From an uncultured Duncaniella sp. (GTDB taxonomy: Bacteria; Bacteroidota; Bacteroidia; Bacteroidales; Muribaculaceae), in assembly GCA_910586305.1 (NCBI GenBank), contig CAJUGS010000002.1:1-64000 (forward strand): a stretch of DNA of 64,000 nucleotides, in the 5' to 3' direction. This document shows positions 1 through 9,456 of the stretch, one piece after another; positions within the stretch are counted from its first letter, which is position 1, and the number at the start of each line of letters is the position of its first letter. The position numbers were made by a program, and so were the translations under genes. The notes beneath the pieces were generated by a model. It did no database searches, was not told the origin of the DNA, and was given only the letters and a program-made list of their open reading frames with translations.

Positions 1-14
1 CCGAAAAGCGAGTG

Positions 15-45
15 CAAAGGTAGAGACTTTATCCTTTCCCGCAAA
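15..45 (-). promoter_or_regulatory. Bacteroidetes-type promoter for a gene left of the window
   Basis: Read on the minus strand there is TTTG (42-45), a 19-nt spacer, then TACCTTTG (15-22). This matches the Bacteroidetes primary sigma consensus TTTG-N19-TAnnTTTG exactly. Transcription would start about at the window edge and run left, so the target gene is outside the window. It lies downstream of recQ on the same strand and gives the next gene its own start point. Confidence 0.75.
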
Positions 46-210
46 ATTTTCATTCTCGTTTAACATTTATTTAACACTTATTCGGTCATAATGATTAAAT
101 AATAGCCTGTTTGGCGGTCTAAGAGCTGGTTAAAATAGAACTGAAGAATATATATGACCATTTAACAAATTATAAGCTACCACACGGAAAAAAAATAGAA
201 GGGAGAGAAA
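46..210. other. AT-rich intergenic stretch downstream of recQ
   Basis: No gene is visible here. The stretch is clearly more AT-rich than the flanking coding DNA and contains several TTAACA-like words. On the minus strand there is a T-tract after the recQ stop, but no convincing hairpin in front of it, so I do not call a terminator. Confidence 0.5.
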
Positions 211-2124
211 TTATCTGTTAACAATTCGGAGACGAGTTGTGTCGACAATGCAAATATGACTGTGATCTATGAGGTATCTTAGACGGGTAGTGATGTCGGA
301 CACAGTGCTGCCAGGGACAAGTTCGGCCAATAGCCGGTCCATTTCAATGCCTCCGGGACGCGAGACAAGATGAAGTATTGAGTGATCGAGCGCGCCCAGG
401 CCCGACTTGTCCTCTAAAGCAACGCGACGACGGGAACGACAGATGTCGCATTTGCCGCAGTCGCACGCGTCTTTGTCGCCAAAGTAGCGGAGAAGCACCG
501 AAGCACGACAGTCCGTGGAAGTATAGGCAAAATCTTTCATGGCCTCAATGCGACGTTCCATGCGTTCGCGCTGTCTCTCGTAAACTTCAAGGGGAATGAC
601 GAGGTGGCGGGGCTCCTCGCGCGATGTGGTCCATACTATATAAGGAGTGGTCTTGCGCGGGATGTAGCTCACGGCATGGAGACGCGTGAGATATAGGAGG
701 GCGTTGTAGACGGTGTCGGACGAGAGGCGCAGAGTGGTGGCGATGGCGACTTCGTTGATGTAGACATAGTCGGCAAAGAGTCCGGTGTAGGATCGGAGGA
801 CATACTGAAACACATCTTCAGTGTCGGCGTCGAGCGAGAGTGAGTAGAGCTCGTCCTTGTTCATGACCACCATGAGACGAGAGCGGGATGTGGTCTCCTC
901 GATGAATTCAAGATAGCCGGCACGTGTGAGAATGTGGAGCGCGCTCTGAGCGGGAACAGGCGGGAGGGAGTAGACTCTGCAGAAAGTGTTGAAATCAAAT
1001 TCACACACTCTCCCGTAGCCCTCCCCTACCGAAACGGACAGGAAGTTGCCCACCATTTCGTAGACATACGCAATAAACTCCTTGTCGGGAAAGGCTTCGG
1101 CGACGCGACGCGTGAGCAGCCCCTTGTCGGCCTTCGACACTATGGCCACTGCAAGCGATTCCTTTCCGTCTCGTCCGCCACGACCGGCTTCCTGGTAATA
1201 CTCCTCGAGAGAGGAGGGAAGATCGAAATGCACCACCAGGCGTACATCGGGCTTGTCGATACCCATGCCGAAGGCGTTTGTGGCAACTATGACACGGACC
1301 TCGTCGGCCATCCAGCGGTTTTGTCTCAGCTCCTTCTCCTCGGGAGAGAGTCCTGCATGATATGGCTCGGCGCTGATACCCTCGCGGGAAAGCATCTCGG
1401 CAATCTCTCGCGTGCGCCTGCGCGAACGCACGTATATAATGGAGCATCCGGATGTGGCCCGGAGAATTCTGAGAAGCATATCGTCCTTGAAGTCGGCATA
1501 GCGGACAACGTAGCTGAGATTCGGACGGGCAAAACTGCGCGAGAAGACATTGTGCGTCCTGAATCCGAGCCGGTCCATGATGTCGGCGGCCACTTCGGGG
1601 GTGGCCGAGGCGGTGAGGGCGAGCACCGGGACGGTCTCGTCGAGGAGCTGCCTCAAATCGGCTATGCGAAGGTAGGAGGGGCGGAAGTCGTAGCCCCACT
1701 GGGATATGCAGTGGGCTTCGTCGACCACGAGGAGGCTGACCCGAAGTGTTCGCAGCTCGGCGAGGAATTCCTTGTTCTGAAGACGCTCGGGCGACATATA
1801 GGCAATCCTGGCTTTGCCGAGCCGGCACCTCGTCATGGCCAGGTCTTTCTCGGCGCGTGTGAGGCCGGAATGGAAGAGCACTGCCGGCACATCGCGCCTA
1901 CGCAGGTTGTCTACCTGGTCCTTCATGAGCGATATGAGAGGGGTGACGACTATGGTGAGACCCGGGAGCATGAGCGCGGGTACCTGGAACGTGATGCTCT
2001 TGCCCCCTCCCGTGGGGAGGAGGCCGAGAGTGTCGCGTCCGGCCATAACAGAGTCAATGATCTCCTCCTGCATGGGGCGGAAAGAGGAGTAGCCCCAGTA
2101 GCGTTTGAGGACGGAGTGCTTCAT
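211..2124 (-). CDS. recQ: ATP-dependent DNA helicase, RecQ family (short form)
   Basis: This is a 637-residue superfamily 2 3'-5' DNA helicase used in recombination and fork repair. The Walker A motif TGGGKS is at residues 38-43 and the DEAH box at 135-138, followed by the RecQ-specific segment after DEAH (SQWGYDFRPSY). Helicase motifs IV-VI are present (ATNAFGMGID, QEAGRGGRDG). The RecQ zinc-binding cysteines (C, then CDCGKCDIC) lie around 540-565. A winged-helix-like tail follows, but no HRDC domain is evident, so this is the shorter RecQ type, which Bacteroidetes often carry besides a longer copy. Its start overlaps the recJ stop by 4 bp (ATGA), implying translational coupling with a second repair enzyme. 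Confidence 0.93.
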   Translation of the reverse strand: MKHSVLKRYWGYSSFRPMQEEIIDSVMAGRDTLGLLPTGGGKSITFQVPALMLPGLTIVVTPLISLMKDQVDNLRRRDVPAVLFHSGLTRAEKDLAMTRCRLGKARIAYMSPERLQNKEFLAELRTLRVSLLVVDEAHCISQWGYDFRPSYLRIADLRQLLDETVPVLALTASATPEVAADIMDRLGFRTHNVFSRSFARPNLSYVVRYADFKDDMLLRILRATSGCSIIYVRSRRRTREIAEMLSREGISAEPYHAGLSPEEKELRQNRWMADEVRVIVATNAFGMGIDKPDVRLVVHFDLPSSLEEYYQEAGRGGRDGKESLAVAIVSKADKGLLTRRVAEAFPDKEFIAYVYEMVGNFLSVSVGEGYGRVCEFDFNTFCRVYSLPPVPAQSALHILTRAGYLEFIEETTSRSRLMVVMNKDELYSLSLDADTEDVFQYVLRSYTGLFADYVYINEVAIATTLRLSSDTVYNALLYLTRLHAVSYIPRKTTPYIVWTTSREEPRHLVIPLEVYERQRERMERRIEAMKDFAYTSTDCRASVLLRYFGDKDACDCGKCDICRSRRRVALEDKSGLGALDHSILHLVSRPGGIEMDRLLAELVPGSTVSDITTRLRYLIDHSHICIVDTTRLRIVNR

Positions 2125-3842
2125 CGGCAGGAAATGCCTTTGACCATGAGCTGGATAGACTGGATGGATTTGCGCTTGTTCTCCTCGATGGTGTAGACGA
2201 TGTCGAACGGGCGCCCCGCGTGGATGTGGGGGAAGAATTCAGCGGCGTTGAATGCGATGCCGTTGATTACCTTTCCGGATGTGTCGTCTACTATCTCGAG
2301 CTTGATGTGCTCGTTCTGCTTGCCCACGAGCTTGCTTGTGCCGAAGTCTTTGACAGCACGTGTGCAGAATACAGGCTTAGCATTGCCGGGGCCGAACGGG
2401 TTGAAGCGTCGCAGCAGATGGAGAAAATCGCCCGATATCTCCGCAAAAGTGAGATAGGCGTCGATGTCGAGCGTGGGCTTGAGCTGGTCGTGACGGATGT
2501 GCTTAGACACATAGTCCTCGAATCGGCGCGTAAACTCGGGAATGTTCTCCTCGCGGAGCGACAGGCCGACGGCATATGTGTGGCCTCCGAAGTTTTCGAG
2601 AAGATCTCGCGCGCTGTCAACTGCTCCGTAGACATCGAATCCCTGCACAGAACGCGAGGAGCCTGTGGCAAGACCTCCGGCATAGGTGAGCACGACTGTG
2701 GGCTTGTAGTAAAGCTCGGTGAGACGCGAAGCCACGATACCGATAATTCCCTTGTGCCAGTTCTTGTTGTAGATGACTATCGCCTTCTTTCCGGCAAGCG
2801 ACTCGGCGTGCTGCTCGAGAATGGCATTGGCTTCCTCGGTGATCTGCTTGTCGAGTTCCTTGCGGTCCTGGTTGTAGCGGTCGATCTCCTTAGCCTTGGC
2901 CAAGGCATCGGCTGCGTCGCGACTTACGAGCAGGTCGACCGCCTCCTTGCCACTCTGCATACGTCCGGACGCGTTGATACGCGGACCTATCTTGAAGATG
3001 ACGTCGGAGATGGTGATCTCCTTGCCCGCCAGTCCGCAGGTGCGTATTATGGCCCGGAGTCCCATGTTTGGGTTTGAGTTGAGCCGTTTCAAGCCGAAAT
3101 ATGTGAGTATGCGGTTTTCACCGACCATCGGGACTATGTCGGCGGCTATGGATACAGCCACGAGGTCGAGCATACCTTCCAGGTCGGCAGTGCCGAGCGA
3201 ATTAGATATGGCAAAGGCCTGCATGAGCTTATAGCCCACTCCGCAGCCCGAGAGATGGGGACACGGGTAGGAGGAACCCTCAAGCTTGGGGTTGAGAATG
3301 GCCGCGGCCGGAGGGAGCACCTCGTCGGCCACATGATGGTCGCATATGATGAAGTCTATGCCTATGGATCGAGCATAGGCCACTTCGTCGGTCGCCTTGA
3401 TACCGCAGTCAAGGATGATAAAGAGACTGACCCCTGAGGCAGCAGCCATGTCGATGGTCGACCGAGAGATTCCATATCCGTCCTCTGTGCGGGTGGGAAT
3501 ATAGTAGTCTATATTGGAATAGTAGTTTCGAAGGTACTTGTAGACGAGGGCCACTGCTGTGGTGCCGTCTACATCGTAGTCTCCATAGACCATAATCTTC
3601 TCTTTCGACCCCATGGCGCGGTTGAGCCTTGCGACGGCCCGGTCCATACCGGGCATAAGGAACGGGTCGTGCAAATCCCTGAGGGAAGGATGAAAGAACT
3701 TCTCGGCCTCCTCCACAGTGGAAATGCCCCGCTCTGCAAGCAGCTCGCTAATGGGCGGGACTCCCGAATAGCGCTGCGCCAGCCGGGATTCCGCTTCTTG
3801 CTCGTCGGATGTAAGGGGACAGTAATTCCATTTACTTGTCAT
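2121..3842 (-). CDS. recJ: Single-stranded-DNA-specific 5'-3' exonuclease RecJ
   Basis: RecJ degrades single-stranded DNA 5' to 3' in recombination and mismatch repair. At 573 residues it is normal for the family. DHH phosphoesterase motifs are clear: GDYDVDG around residues 87-93, DCGIKATDE around 145-153, and DHH at 168-170. The DHHA1 nucleic-acid-binding part carries GGHTYAVGLS, and the C-terminal OB-like domain follows. It is the first gene of a recJ-recQ operon, and the two stop/start codons overlap. RecJ and RecQ act together in the RecF-type pathway, so the pairing makes functional sense. A possible promoter lies about 160 bp upstream. Confidence 0.95.
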   Translation of the reverse strand: MTSKWNYCPLTSDEQEAESRLAQRYSGVPPISELLAERGISTVEEAEKFFHPSLRDLHDPFLMPGMDRAVARLNRAMGSKEKIMVYGDYDVDGTTAVALVYKYLRNYYSNIDYYIPTRTEDGYGISRSTIDMAAASGVSLFIILDCGIKATDEVAYARSIGIDFIICDHHVADEVLPPAAAILNPKLEGSSYPCPHLSGCGVGYKLMQAFAISNSLGTADLEGMLDLVAVSIAADIVPMVGENRILTYFGLKRLNSNPNMGLRAIIRTCGLAGKEITISDVIFKIGPRINASGRMQSGKEAVDLLVSRDAADALAKAKEIDRYNQDRKELDKQITEEANAILEQHAESLAGKKAIVIYNKNWHKGIIGIVASRLTELYYKPTVVLTYAGGLATGSSRSVQGFDVYGAVDSARDLLENFGGHTYAVGLSLREENIPEFTRRFEDYVSKHIRHDQLKPTLDIDAYLTFAEISGDFLHLLRRFNPFGPGNAKPVFCTRAVKDFGTSKLVGKQNEHIKLEIVDDTSGKVINGIAFNAAEFFPHIHAGRPFDIVYTIEENKRKSIQSIQLMVKGISCR

Positions 3843-4076
3843 TTATGTCGTTTTTTCTTTTTCTGTGTGGATGACGAGGAGAGAAAAAGGCCTCGGAGAG
3901 CTTTATGCCTAACCTCGGGGAGAGAGGATGTTTATGCGGAAGAGGGAGTAGATTTAAGGCAACACCGTTGCCCTCGCATCAGGGCACAAAGCACCCTTTC
4001 CGCAAAGTTACATAGATTTTGCGGATAAAACCGATTAAATTATGTTAATAATTAGGATATCTCCCGTGTCGAAGTG
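3843..4076. other. Intergenic region: recJ leader and mscS 3' flank
   Basis: This 234-bp gap lies between recJ (leftward start) and mscS (leftward stop). It holds a candidate minus-strand promoter near 4003-4030, an AT-rich part next to mscS, and an untranslated recJ leader of about 150 nt. I see no ORF and no convincing RNA structure in the leader. Confidence 0.5.
4003..4030 (-). promoter_or_regulatory. Candidate promoter for recJ-recQ
   Basis: Minus-strand TAACTTTG (4003-4010) fits the -7 consensus TAnnTTTG. The -33 element is weak: only a TTTT tract (4027-4030) lies upstream, at a short 16-nt spacing. It is the only good -7 match in the gap ahead of recJ. Confidence 0.45.
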
Positions 4077-4988
4077 TCAGTTCTCGCGCGCTATGTGAAC
4101 ATCGAGTTGCGGGAACGGGAAAGAGATGCCGGCAAGGGATGGGAGCTCGGTGTAGAAGCGCTCGTTGAAACGGAAGTAGACCTTCCAGTAGTTGCTCTGG
4201 TCGACCCACGCGCGCACCGAGAGGGTGACGGCCGAGTCGTCGAGAGATGCGACGACCACCTCGGGGTCGGCTCCGACGGGGGCGGGATTATTGCCGGTCC
4301 AGCGGATGTCCGGGTCGGCCTTGAGCATGGAAAGAATCGCCTCGCGGGCCGAGGCGACGCTGTCGCCATAGGAGATGCCTATCTTCCACTCCACGCGACG
4401 GTAGAGCTGCGCGGTGGAGTTGTTTATGGAGCTCGTGGACAGTCCGCCGTTGGGAATGATGATTGTCTTGTTGTCGGGGGTGGTGATGACGGTGTTGAAA
4501 ATCTCGATTTTCTTCACTGTTCCGGCATATCCCTGGGCTTCGATAGTGTCGCCCACCTTGAAGGGCTTGAGAAGAAGGATGAGCACGCCTCCGGCAAAAT
4601 TCTGGAGTGTGCCGCTGAGGGCCATACCGATGGCGACACCGGCCGAGGCAAAGAGGGCAAGGAACGAGCTGGTCTCGATGCCGAGAATGCCCACTACGGT
4701 GACTATGAGAATGAAGTAGAGAACTATCTTGACAAAACTCAGAATGAAAGTGGTGAGCGAAGCCTCGACGTGGCGACGGCGGAGGATGTTTTCGACCACA
4801 CGGTAGATGCGCCCTATGAGCCAGCGGCCGGCATAGAAGACGGCTATGGCGATGGCAAGCGAGATGGCAAAGCGGACGACATCGCTGATGAGCGACTGGA
4901 TGAGGTCGTCGAAGCTCATGTCCTTTATCCGTGACACTTCCTTGGCCACGGTAACAACCGAGTCGGTCTGTTCAACAGTCTGTATCAT
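4077..4988 (-). CDS. mscS: Mechanosensitive ion channel, MscS family
   Basis: A 303-residue small-conductance mechanosensitive channel that opens on membrane tension to release solutes during hypo-osmotic shock. An amphipathic N-terminal helix (residues 1-40) precedes three membrane segments: about 40-60, about 85-105, and the Gly/Ala-rich pore helix about 110-135, with LFASAGVAIGMALSG and then LQNFAGGVLIL. The MscS beta-domain follows (GTVKKIEIFNTVI, then NKTIIIPNG), and the soluble alpha/beta vestibule forms the C-terminus. Length and layout match E. coli MscS (286 aa). It starts 11 bp after the stop of the C11 peptidase gene and is probably the last gene of that transcript. Confidence 0.92.
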   Translation of the reverse strand: MIQTVEQTDSVVTVAKEVSRIKDMSFDDLIQSLISDVVRFAISLAIAIAVFYAGRWLIGRIYRVVENILRRRHVEASLTTFILSFVKIVLYFILIVTVVGILGIETSSFLALFASAGVAIGMALSGTLQNFAGGVLILLLKPFKVGDTIEAQGYAGTVKKIEIFNTVITTPDNKTIIIPNGGLSTSSINNSTAQLYRRVEWKIGISYGDSVASAREAILSMLKADPDIRWTGNNPAPVGADPEVVVASLDDSAVTLSVRAWVDQSNYWKVYFRFNERFYTELPSLAGISFPFPQLDVHIAREN

Positions 4989-4999
4989 TTGTGTTAAGT

Positions 5000-6178
5000 T
5001 TATTTATAGGCCGGGCAGGCAGACACAACGTCGGTCCACCATGCGAGAGAGTCGTACTGACGGTAGGTGATGTCGTCGGGAGATTTTATGGCAAACATCC
5101 CGAGGCCGCTGTAATCGGTGATGTAGAGCGGCGAGAAGCTGTCACTGATCGCGATGGGCGTTGCTTCGGCATAGGTCACCACAGCGTCGAACGCACTCTG
5201 CCACTCGTCATAAAGTTCAGGATGGCTGTCGGCGGCCAGAAGACGCATATAGGCCCTCATGTCGTAGCTCCAGCAGGTCTCTCCCGGACGACAGTAGCGC
5301 TGAATCTTCTCCACGCCCTCGGGATAGTCGGCGAGAGTGGCGAGAATCGCCTTTGTGGCAGCCGCAAGCCGGTCGAGCCCCGAGGTGCGCATCACAGTCA
5401 TCTGACATGGCAGTCCGTCGGCATTATAGCTGTCAAACGTGTTTCGCGCGGCCTTCTCCATGTCGGGCTCGGGGGAGAAGAACACCGGAACGTTAAGATC
5501 ATAGCGCATTCCGTCAATACCGAGTTCGGTGGGCGAGCCCACTATGACCGGCGCGAGGTTGCGGAGCTGGTAGGCGGTCTCGACGTTGGCCATCTGGCAA
5601 CAGTCGAAGTAGATAAAAGAGAAGTGCTCTCCCTCGAGCGTTGAAGCAAGAGTGGGAATGGTGATGTGCTGGCCACGATCGTCGCCGAAGGCCCTGTATC
5701 GATTGTCGCCCGGAGAAGGTGCGCCAAGCCAGCCGTTGGAGTGGCTCCAGAACACCATGGCATAATCCTCGGCCGGAGCGAGGGTCTTTGCGTCGGCTAA
5801 CACTTCGCGTATACGCGATGGATCGACCGAGTATATACGCTTGTCGTCGGCATCAAATACCGGATAACATTTGAGAGTGTCGACTCCCTGCCTGGTGATG
5901 TCGATAAGAACCGGAGGATTGTCATCGGACGTACCACGGGCACTGCGATACACAATCAGCCGGCCGCCGGCAAGCGCTCCCGAAGAAGCCGCCGTGACCA
6001 TTTCGCTTATATCAGCATTGTCGCATCCCCACGCTCCGAGCGAATTGTCGGCCACCATATAGACTATCACGGTGCGATGAACTGTCGACGGGACGGGAAG
6101 CGGCTCGTCGGTCTTGTCACATGAGGAGAGGGCAAGCAGAGTCAGGGGAAAGAGAATGTAGTAAAGAAATTTTTCCAT
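5000..6178 (-). CDS. Clostripain-family (C11) cysteine peptidase, predicted lipoprotein
   Basis: A 392-residue exported peptidase. The N-terminus is a lipoprotein signal (hydrophobic segment ending ALSSC, lipid Cys at 20), so the enzyme is probably anchored to the outer membrane. The C11 dyad is visible: His146 in WSHSNGW and Cys194 in FDCCQMANVE, which corresponds to the FDACLM motif of the family. C11 enzymes cleave after Arg or Lys and often self-activate; the exact specificity here cannot be read from sequence. It follows the kinase gene after a 59-bp gap holding a strong hairpin, and is followed at 11 bp by mscS. Confidence 0.88.
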   Translation of the reverse strand: MEKFLYYILFPLTLLALSSCDKTDEPLPVPSTVHRTVIVYMVADNSLGAWGCDNADISEMVTAASSGALAGGRLIVYRSARGTSDDNPPVLIDITRQGVDTLKCYPVFDADDKRIYSVDPSRIREVLADAKTLAPAEDYAMVFWSHSNGWLGAPSPGDNRYRAFGDDRGQHITIPTLASTLEGEHFSFIYFDCCQMANVETAYQLRNLAPVIVGSPTELGIDGMRYDLNVPVFFSPEPDMEKAARNTFDSYNADGLPCQMTVMRTSGLDRLAAATKAILATLADYPEGVEKIQRYCRPGETCWSYDMRAYMRLLAADSHPELYDEWQSAFDAVVTYAEATPIAISDSFSPLYITDYSGLGMFAIKSPDDITYRQYDSLAWWTDVVSACPAYK

Positions 6179-6191
6179 ATTTCATATTAAC

Positions 6192-6225
6192 GTGCCACCC
6201 CTGCCGATTATTACAGGGGCGGCAC
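6192..6225 (-). promoter_or_regulatory. Intercistronic hairpin between kinase and C11 peptidase genes
   Basis: Arms 6192-6203 and 6214-6225 form a 12-bp stem. The one imperfect position is a G-U pair only in the minus-strand RNA, which says the structure belongs to the leftward transcript. There is no T-tract after it, so it may protect or process mRNA, or attenuate, rather than terminate fully. Confidence 0.55.
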
Positions 6226-6237
6226 AGTGGAGTTCAA

Positions 6238-7905
6238 TCAGTAGTGAAACGAGCTACCGCCGAGAAACTCGCGGAGAAGGCTCGTCGGAGGTATGAGGCG
6301 CGAGGACACCGGGGCGAAGTAGCCGAGGAATCTGCGGAGCCGATAGGCCACGGCATACTCGACACAGTCACGTGGCACCGAGCGGAGCACCCTCTCGGCC
6401 TCGTCGCGTATCACCCCAAGTTCAAATAGCAGCGACGAGTTGAAGATGGCATCGGCATTCTCCTGGTATGGGAAAATCCACTTTTCCTCCCCACGGCGCA
6501 CGCTGGGCCATCGGGCAATGGTGTCGATGGGCGACGAGCCACGGTATTTATAGTCCCTCACCATGCGTCGAAGCAGGCGGTTGTCGGTGGTCGACACCCA
6601 GTTGTGGTCGTCAATGGTGATGCTGGACAGAGCCGAGACATAGACACGGTATTTCACCTCCTCGTCAACAGCGGCCGTGAGTCCGGGATTGAGGCCATGG
6701 ATACCCTCGACAAGAAGCACCGTGTCAGGTTCGAGTCTGATTTTCGTGCCCGACCATTCGCTTGTACCCTTCTCGAAGTTGTATTTAGGCAATTCCACCT
6801 CCTCTCCACGCAGGAGGGCGTTGAGATGGGCGTTGAAGAGGTCAAGGTCGAGCGCATACAGCGATTCGTAGTCATAGTCGCCCGTCTCGTCGAGGGGCGT
6901 GCGGTGACGGTCGACGAAATAGTCGTCAAGCGAAATCATCACCGGACGGATGAGATTGGTGAGCAGCTCCACGCCAAGACGCTTGGTGAACGTGGTCTTG
7001 CCCGACGACGACGGTCCGGCAATGAGGACAATCCTTGCCCCGCCACGGCTGTGGCGCTCGGTGATGCTGTCTGCAATCTCGCGGATATACTTTGTGTGCA
7101 GAGCCTCGGCCACATTGACCATATTGCCTTCGCGTCCGGTCTCGACCATCTCGTTGACATCACCGGCATTGCTTATACCCACGATGTGGTTGAACCGGCG
7201 GTACTGCCTGAAAGCGTTGAACACCTTCGGCTGCGGTGTCATGCGCGCCACCACTCCGGTATCGGACGGATCTACGCCAAGAAGGAGAAAACCTTCCTCG
7301 TAGGGCTGGATGTCGAATACACGCAGCATCCCGGTGCGTGGCACGAGCGGACTGATACAGAGATCCACCACTCCGTCAAGACGATAATATATCGTATATA
7401 GCTCGTGAAGAGTTCGGAGGAGCTTGACCTTCGCCTCAAGCCCGCGTGAAGCGAACATCTCTATGACATCGCCGGTGGGTCGCTCCTTACGTTCTATCGG
7501 AAGGTCAGCGTCAACCACCTTGCGCATCTCTTCGCGCAAGAGAGAGGCCGACTCCTCGCCTGGGACAAGCCCGGAGACTTTAACATAAAGGCCTCCAGAA
7601 ACGGAATGGCTTATCTGCAAACGGCTGCCCGGAGCCACAGACTCGACGGCACGATAGAGCACCATACACAGAGAATGAGTATAGCATCTTTTACCTGTGG
7701 CCGAGCCAAGCGGAAGAAACTCCACCTGTTTGGGAGTGAAAACCCTGTAGACAAGTCCCTCCACTTTGTTGTTGACCAATGCACACACCGGCTCAAATCC
7801 GAGTCTGTCACCGAGAGCAGCAGCTACTTCCACCAGGCTCTCGCCACCTTCAAGAGCAATATACTCTTTCAGGTTCTTACAGTATATCTTAAGCGTAGAT
7901 GACAT
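6238..7905 (-). CDS. Nucleoside (uridine-type) kinase with N-terminal TGS-like domain
   Basis: A 555-residue protein of the Bacteroidales nucleoside kinase family. Residues 1-65 look like a TGS/ubiquitin-like fold (GESLVEVAAALGD). A threonyl-tRNA-synthetase-like second domain follows, and from about 285 there is a uridine kinase/phosphoribulokinase P-loop domain with GPSSSGKTT at 297-305. Downstream are ISLDDYF (nucleoside-site Asp residues) and LVEGIHGLNP. It probably phosphorylates uridine or cytidine for salvage; this is inferred from the P-loop domain. The start abuts the esterase stop without a gap, so the two are surely co-transcribed. Confidence 0.85.
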   Translation of the reverse strand: MSSTLKIYCKNLKEYIALEGGESLVEVAAALGDRLGFEPVCALVNNKVEGLVYRVFTPKQVEFLPLGSATGKRCYTHSLCMVLYRAVESVAPGSRLQISHSVSGGLYVKVSGLVPGEESASLLREEMRKVVDADLPIERKERPTGDVIEMFASRGLEAKVKLLRTLHELYTIYYRLDGVVDLCISPLVPRTGMLRVFDIQPYEEGFLLLGVDPSDTGVVARMTPQPKVFNAFRQYRRFNHIVGISNAGDVNEMVETGREGNMVNVAEALHTKYIREIADSITERHSRGGARIVLIAGPSSSGKTTFTKRLGVELLTNLIRPVMISLDDYFVDRHRTPLDETGDYDYESLYALDLDLFNAHLNALLRGEEVELPKYNFEKGTSEWSGTKIRLEPDTVLLVEGIHGLNPGLTAAVDEEVKYRVYVSALSSITIDDHNWVSTTDNRLLRRMVRDYKYRGSSPIDTIARWPSVRRGEEKWIFPYQENADAIFNSSLLFELGVIRDEAERVLRSVPRDCVEYAVAYRLRRFLGYFAPVSSRLIPPTSLLREFLGGSSFHY

Positions 7906-9444
7906 TTATCTCCTCTTGTTTCTAAAAAATTCCTCAAAAAAATCCATGCGAACCTGGTCGGGTATCTTATCGAGGAAGAATCCGTTACGCATCACCATCA
8001 CGGTGCTTTCGCCCTCCTTGTATTCGCTCCAGAACGGGAGAATATCGGCATTGGGATTGCCGGTTTTGGTGAAGTTGATCCAATAGCTCGACATTATCCG
8101 CTCCATATGATGCTCCACGGGCTTCATCCGGCTTCTTCCACCGAAGTCATATCCGTAGATAAAAGGCATCTCGCCCACATGGCTTGCTCCGCCTCTTGGC
8201 GAACGCAGGACGGTGTTCTCGGAATCCTGGTCAAAATAATACACATAAACCTTTCCCTTGCCGGTACGTGACTGAAGGTTGGCCCAGGCATAGGTGCCCC
8301 ATGCGAAAGAGCCGTCACGGAAAATATCTCCAAGGGCATATCTCACACTTTCGGGATCGGACGCCGGATACAGCTCCATCACACGGTCGGCATAGTCGCC
8401 ATATATCGACCGGACACGCGCTCTGTAAGCCTCCACAGGCATAGGCCACGAGAACAGCGAGCCCTCGTCGGAATTGTAGCCCATGATTACATTCACGTCG
8501 TTATAGTTGCCTGACTCATACAGCCTGTACTGGTCATCGATGATGGCATATCCGTCCACAACAGGCCAGAAATCCTCCATACGTGTGCTGTCGACTATGG
8601 TTGAGGCCTCAAGCTTTCTCATCTGCTTGATGTTCTTTTTGCCAAGCCGTTTCACGAAGTCCTCTCCGGCCACTGACGCTCCGGCCACTGTGCATATGGC
8701 CGTATTGCCGCCACGGGTTTCGGCAACAGGCCAGAAGGAGCTCCCGCTCTCGCAGATGGCTCCGCGGAAAAGCCCCTTACAGAGAGGCGATGCACACAGG
8801 ATGCTGACCGAAATACCTCCGGCCGATTCGCCCGCAATAGTCACCTTGTCGGGGTCTCCGCCAAAGGAGGCTATATTGTCGTGTATCCACTGCAGGGCCG
8901 TAATCTGGTCGAGGATGCCATAGTTTCCGGAAATGCCGTGTTCCGACTCCTTGCTGAGTTCGGGATGGCACATGAAACCGAGAGCTCCGAGACGGTATTC
9001 GATACTCACATAGATGATGCCTTCTCTGACAAAACTCTCCTGTGTTCCCGAATAAGAGCCGGTGAGAAATCCTCCGCCATGAATCATGACGAAAACCGGC
9101 AGACGGTCGGCTGTAGAGGCGGCCGGCGTGGTCACACTAAGATAGAGACAGTCCTCGCTCATAGGAAGGCCGGCCCCACCCTGGTTGGGATCAATCGGCT
9201 GAGGAGGGCGCGCGCCCCATTCGTCGGCATTGTAGACCCCTTCCCAAGACTTCTTAGGCACAGGTGCCTTCCATCTCAAATCGCCCACCGGAGCTTCAGC
9301 ATAGGGTATGCGCTTGTAGAGCGCTGCACCTTCATGCTCTACACCCACTATTTCACCCTGCTCCACAGTGGTGCGTAACACAAGCGCTTCAGCCGAAAGG
9401 GATACAGCCAGCATTGCCGACGCGACAAGTAGTCCAGACTTCAT
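7906..9444 (-). CDS. Secreted carboxylesterase (type B, alpha/beta hydrolase)
   Basis: A 512-residue type B carboxylesterase with a cleavable signal peptide (about residues 1-20). The oxyanion-hole motif HGGG is at 122-125 and the nucleophile elbow GESAGG puts Ser at 207. The likely acid lies in YNSDEGSLF and the catalytic His in GASHVGEMPF near 430. The conserved SEDCLYLSV motif of the family (about 96-104) is present. It should hydrolyse carboxylic esters in the periplasm or outside the cell; the substrate is unknown. It sits between the HIT gene (12-bp gap) and the kinase gene (no gap) in a leftward operon. Confidence 0.9.
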   Translation of the reverse strand: MKSGLLVASAMLAVSLSAEALVLRTTVEQGEIVGVEHEGAALYKRIPYAEAPVGDLRWKAPVPKKSWEGVYNADEWGARPPQPIDPNQGGAGLPMSEDCLYLSVTTPAASTADRLPVFVMIHGGGFLTGSYSGTQESFVREGIIYVSIEYRLGALGFMCHPELSKESEHGISGNYGILDQITALQWIHDNIASFGGDPDKVTIAGESAGGISVSILCASPLCKGLFRGAICESGSSFWPVAETRGGNTAICTVAGASVAGEDFVKRLGKKNIKQMRKLEASTIVDSTRMEDFWPVVDGYAIIDDQYRLYESGNYNDVNVIMGYNSDEGSLFSWPMPVEAYRARVRSIYGDYADRVMELYPASDPESVRYALGDIFRDGSFAWGTYAWANLQSRTGKGKVYVYYFDQDSENTVLRSPRGGASHVGEMPFIYGYDFGGRSRMKPVEHHMERIMSSYWINFTKTGNPNADILPFWSEYKEGESTVMVMRNGFFLDKIPDQVRMDFFEEFFRNKRR

Positions 9445-9456
9445 ATAAAGCGTCTC

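Noticed and set aside
934..2196. 420-codon plus-strand ORF opposite recQ
   Set aside because: It is antisense to a well-conserved helicase and its product is low in recognisable motifs.
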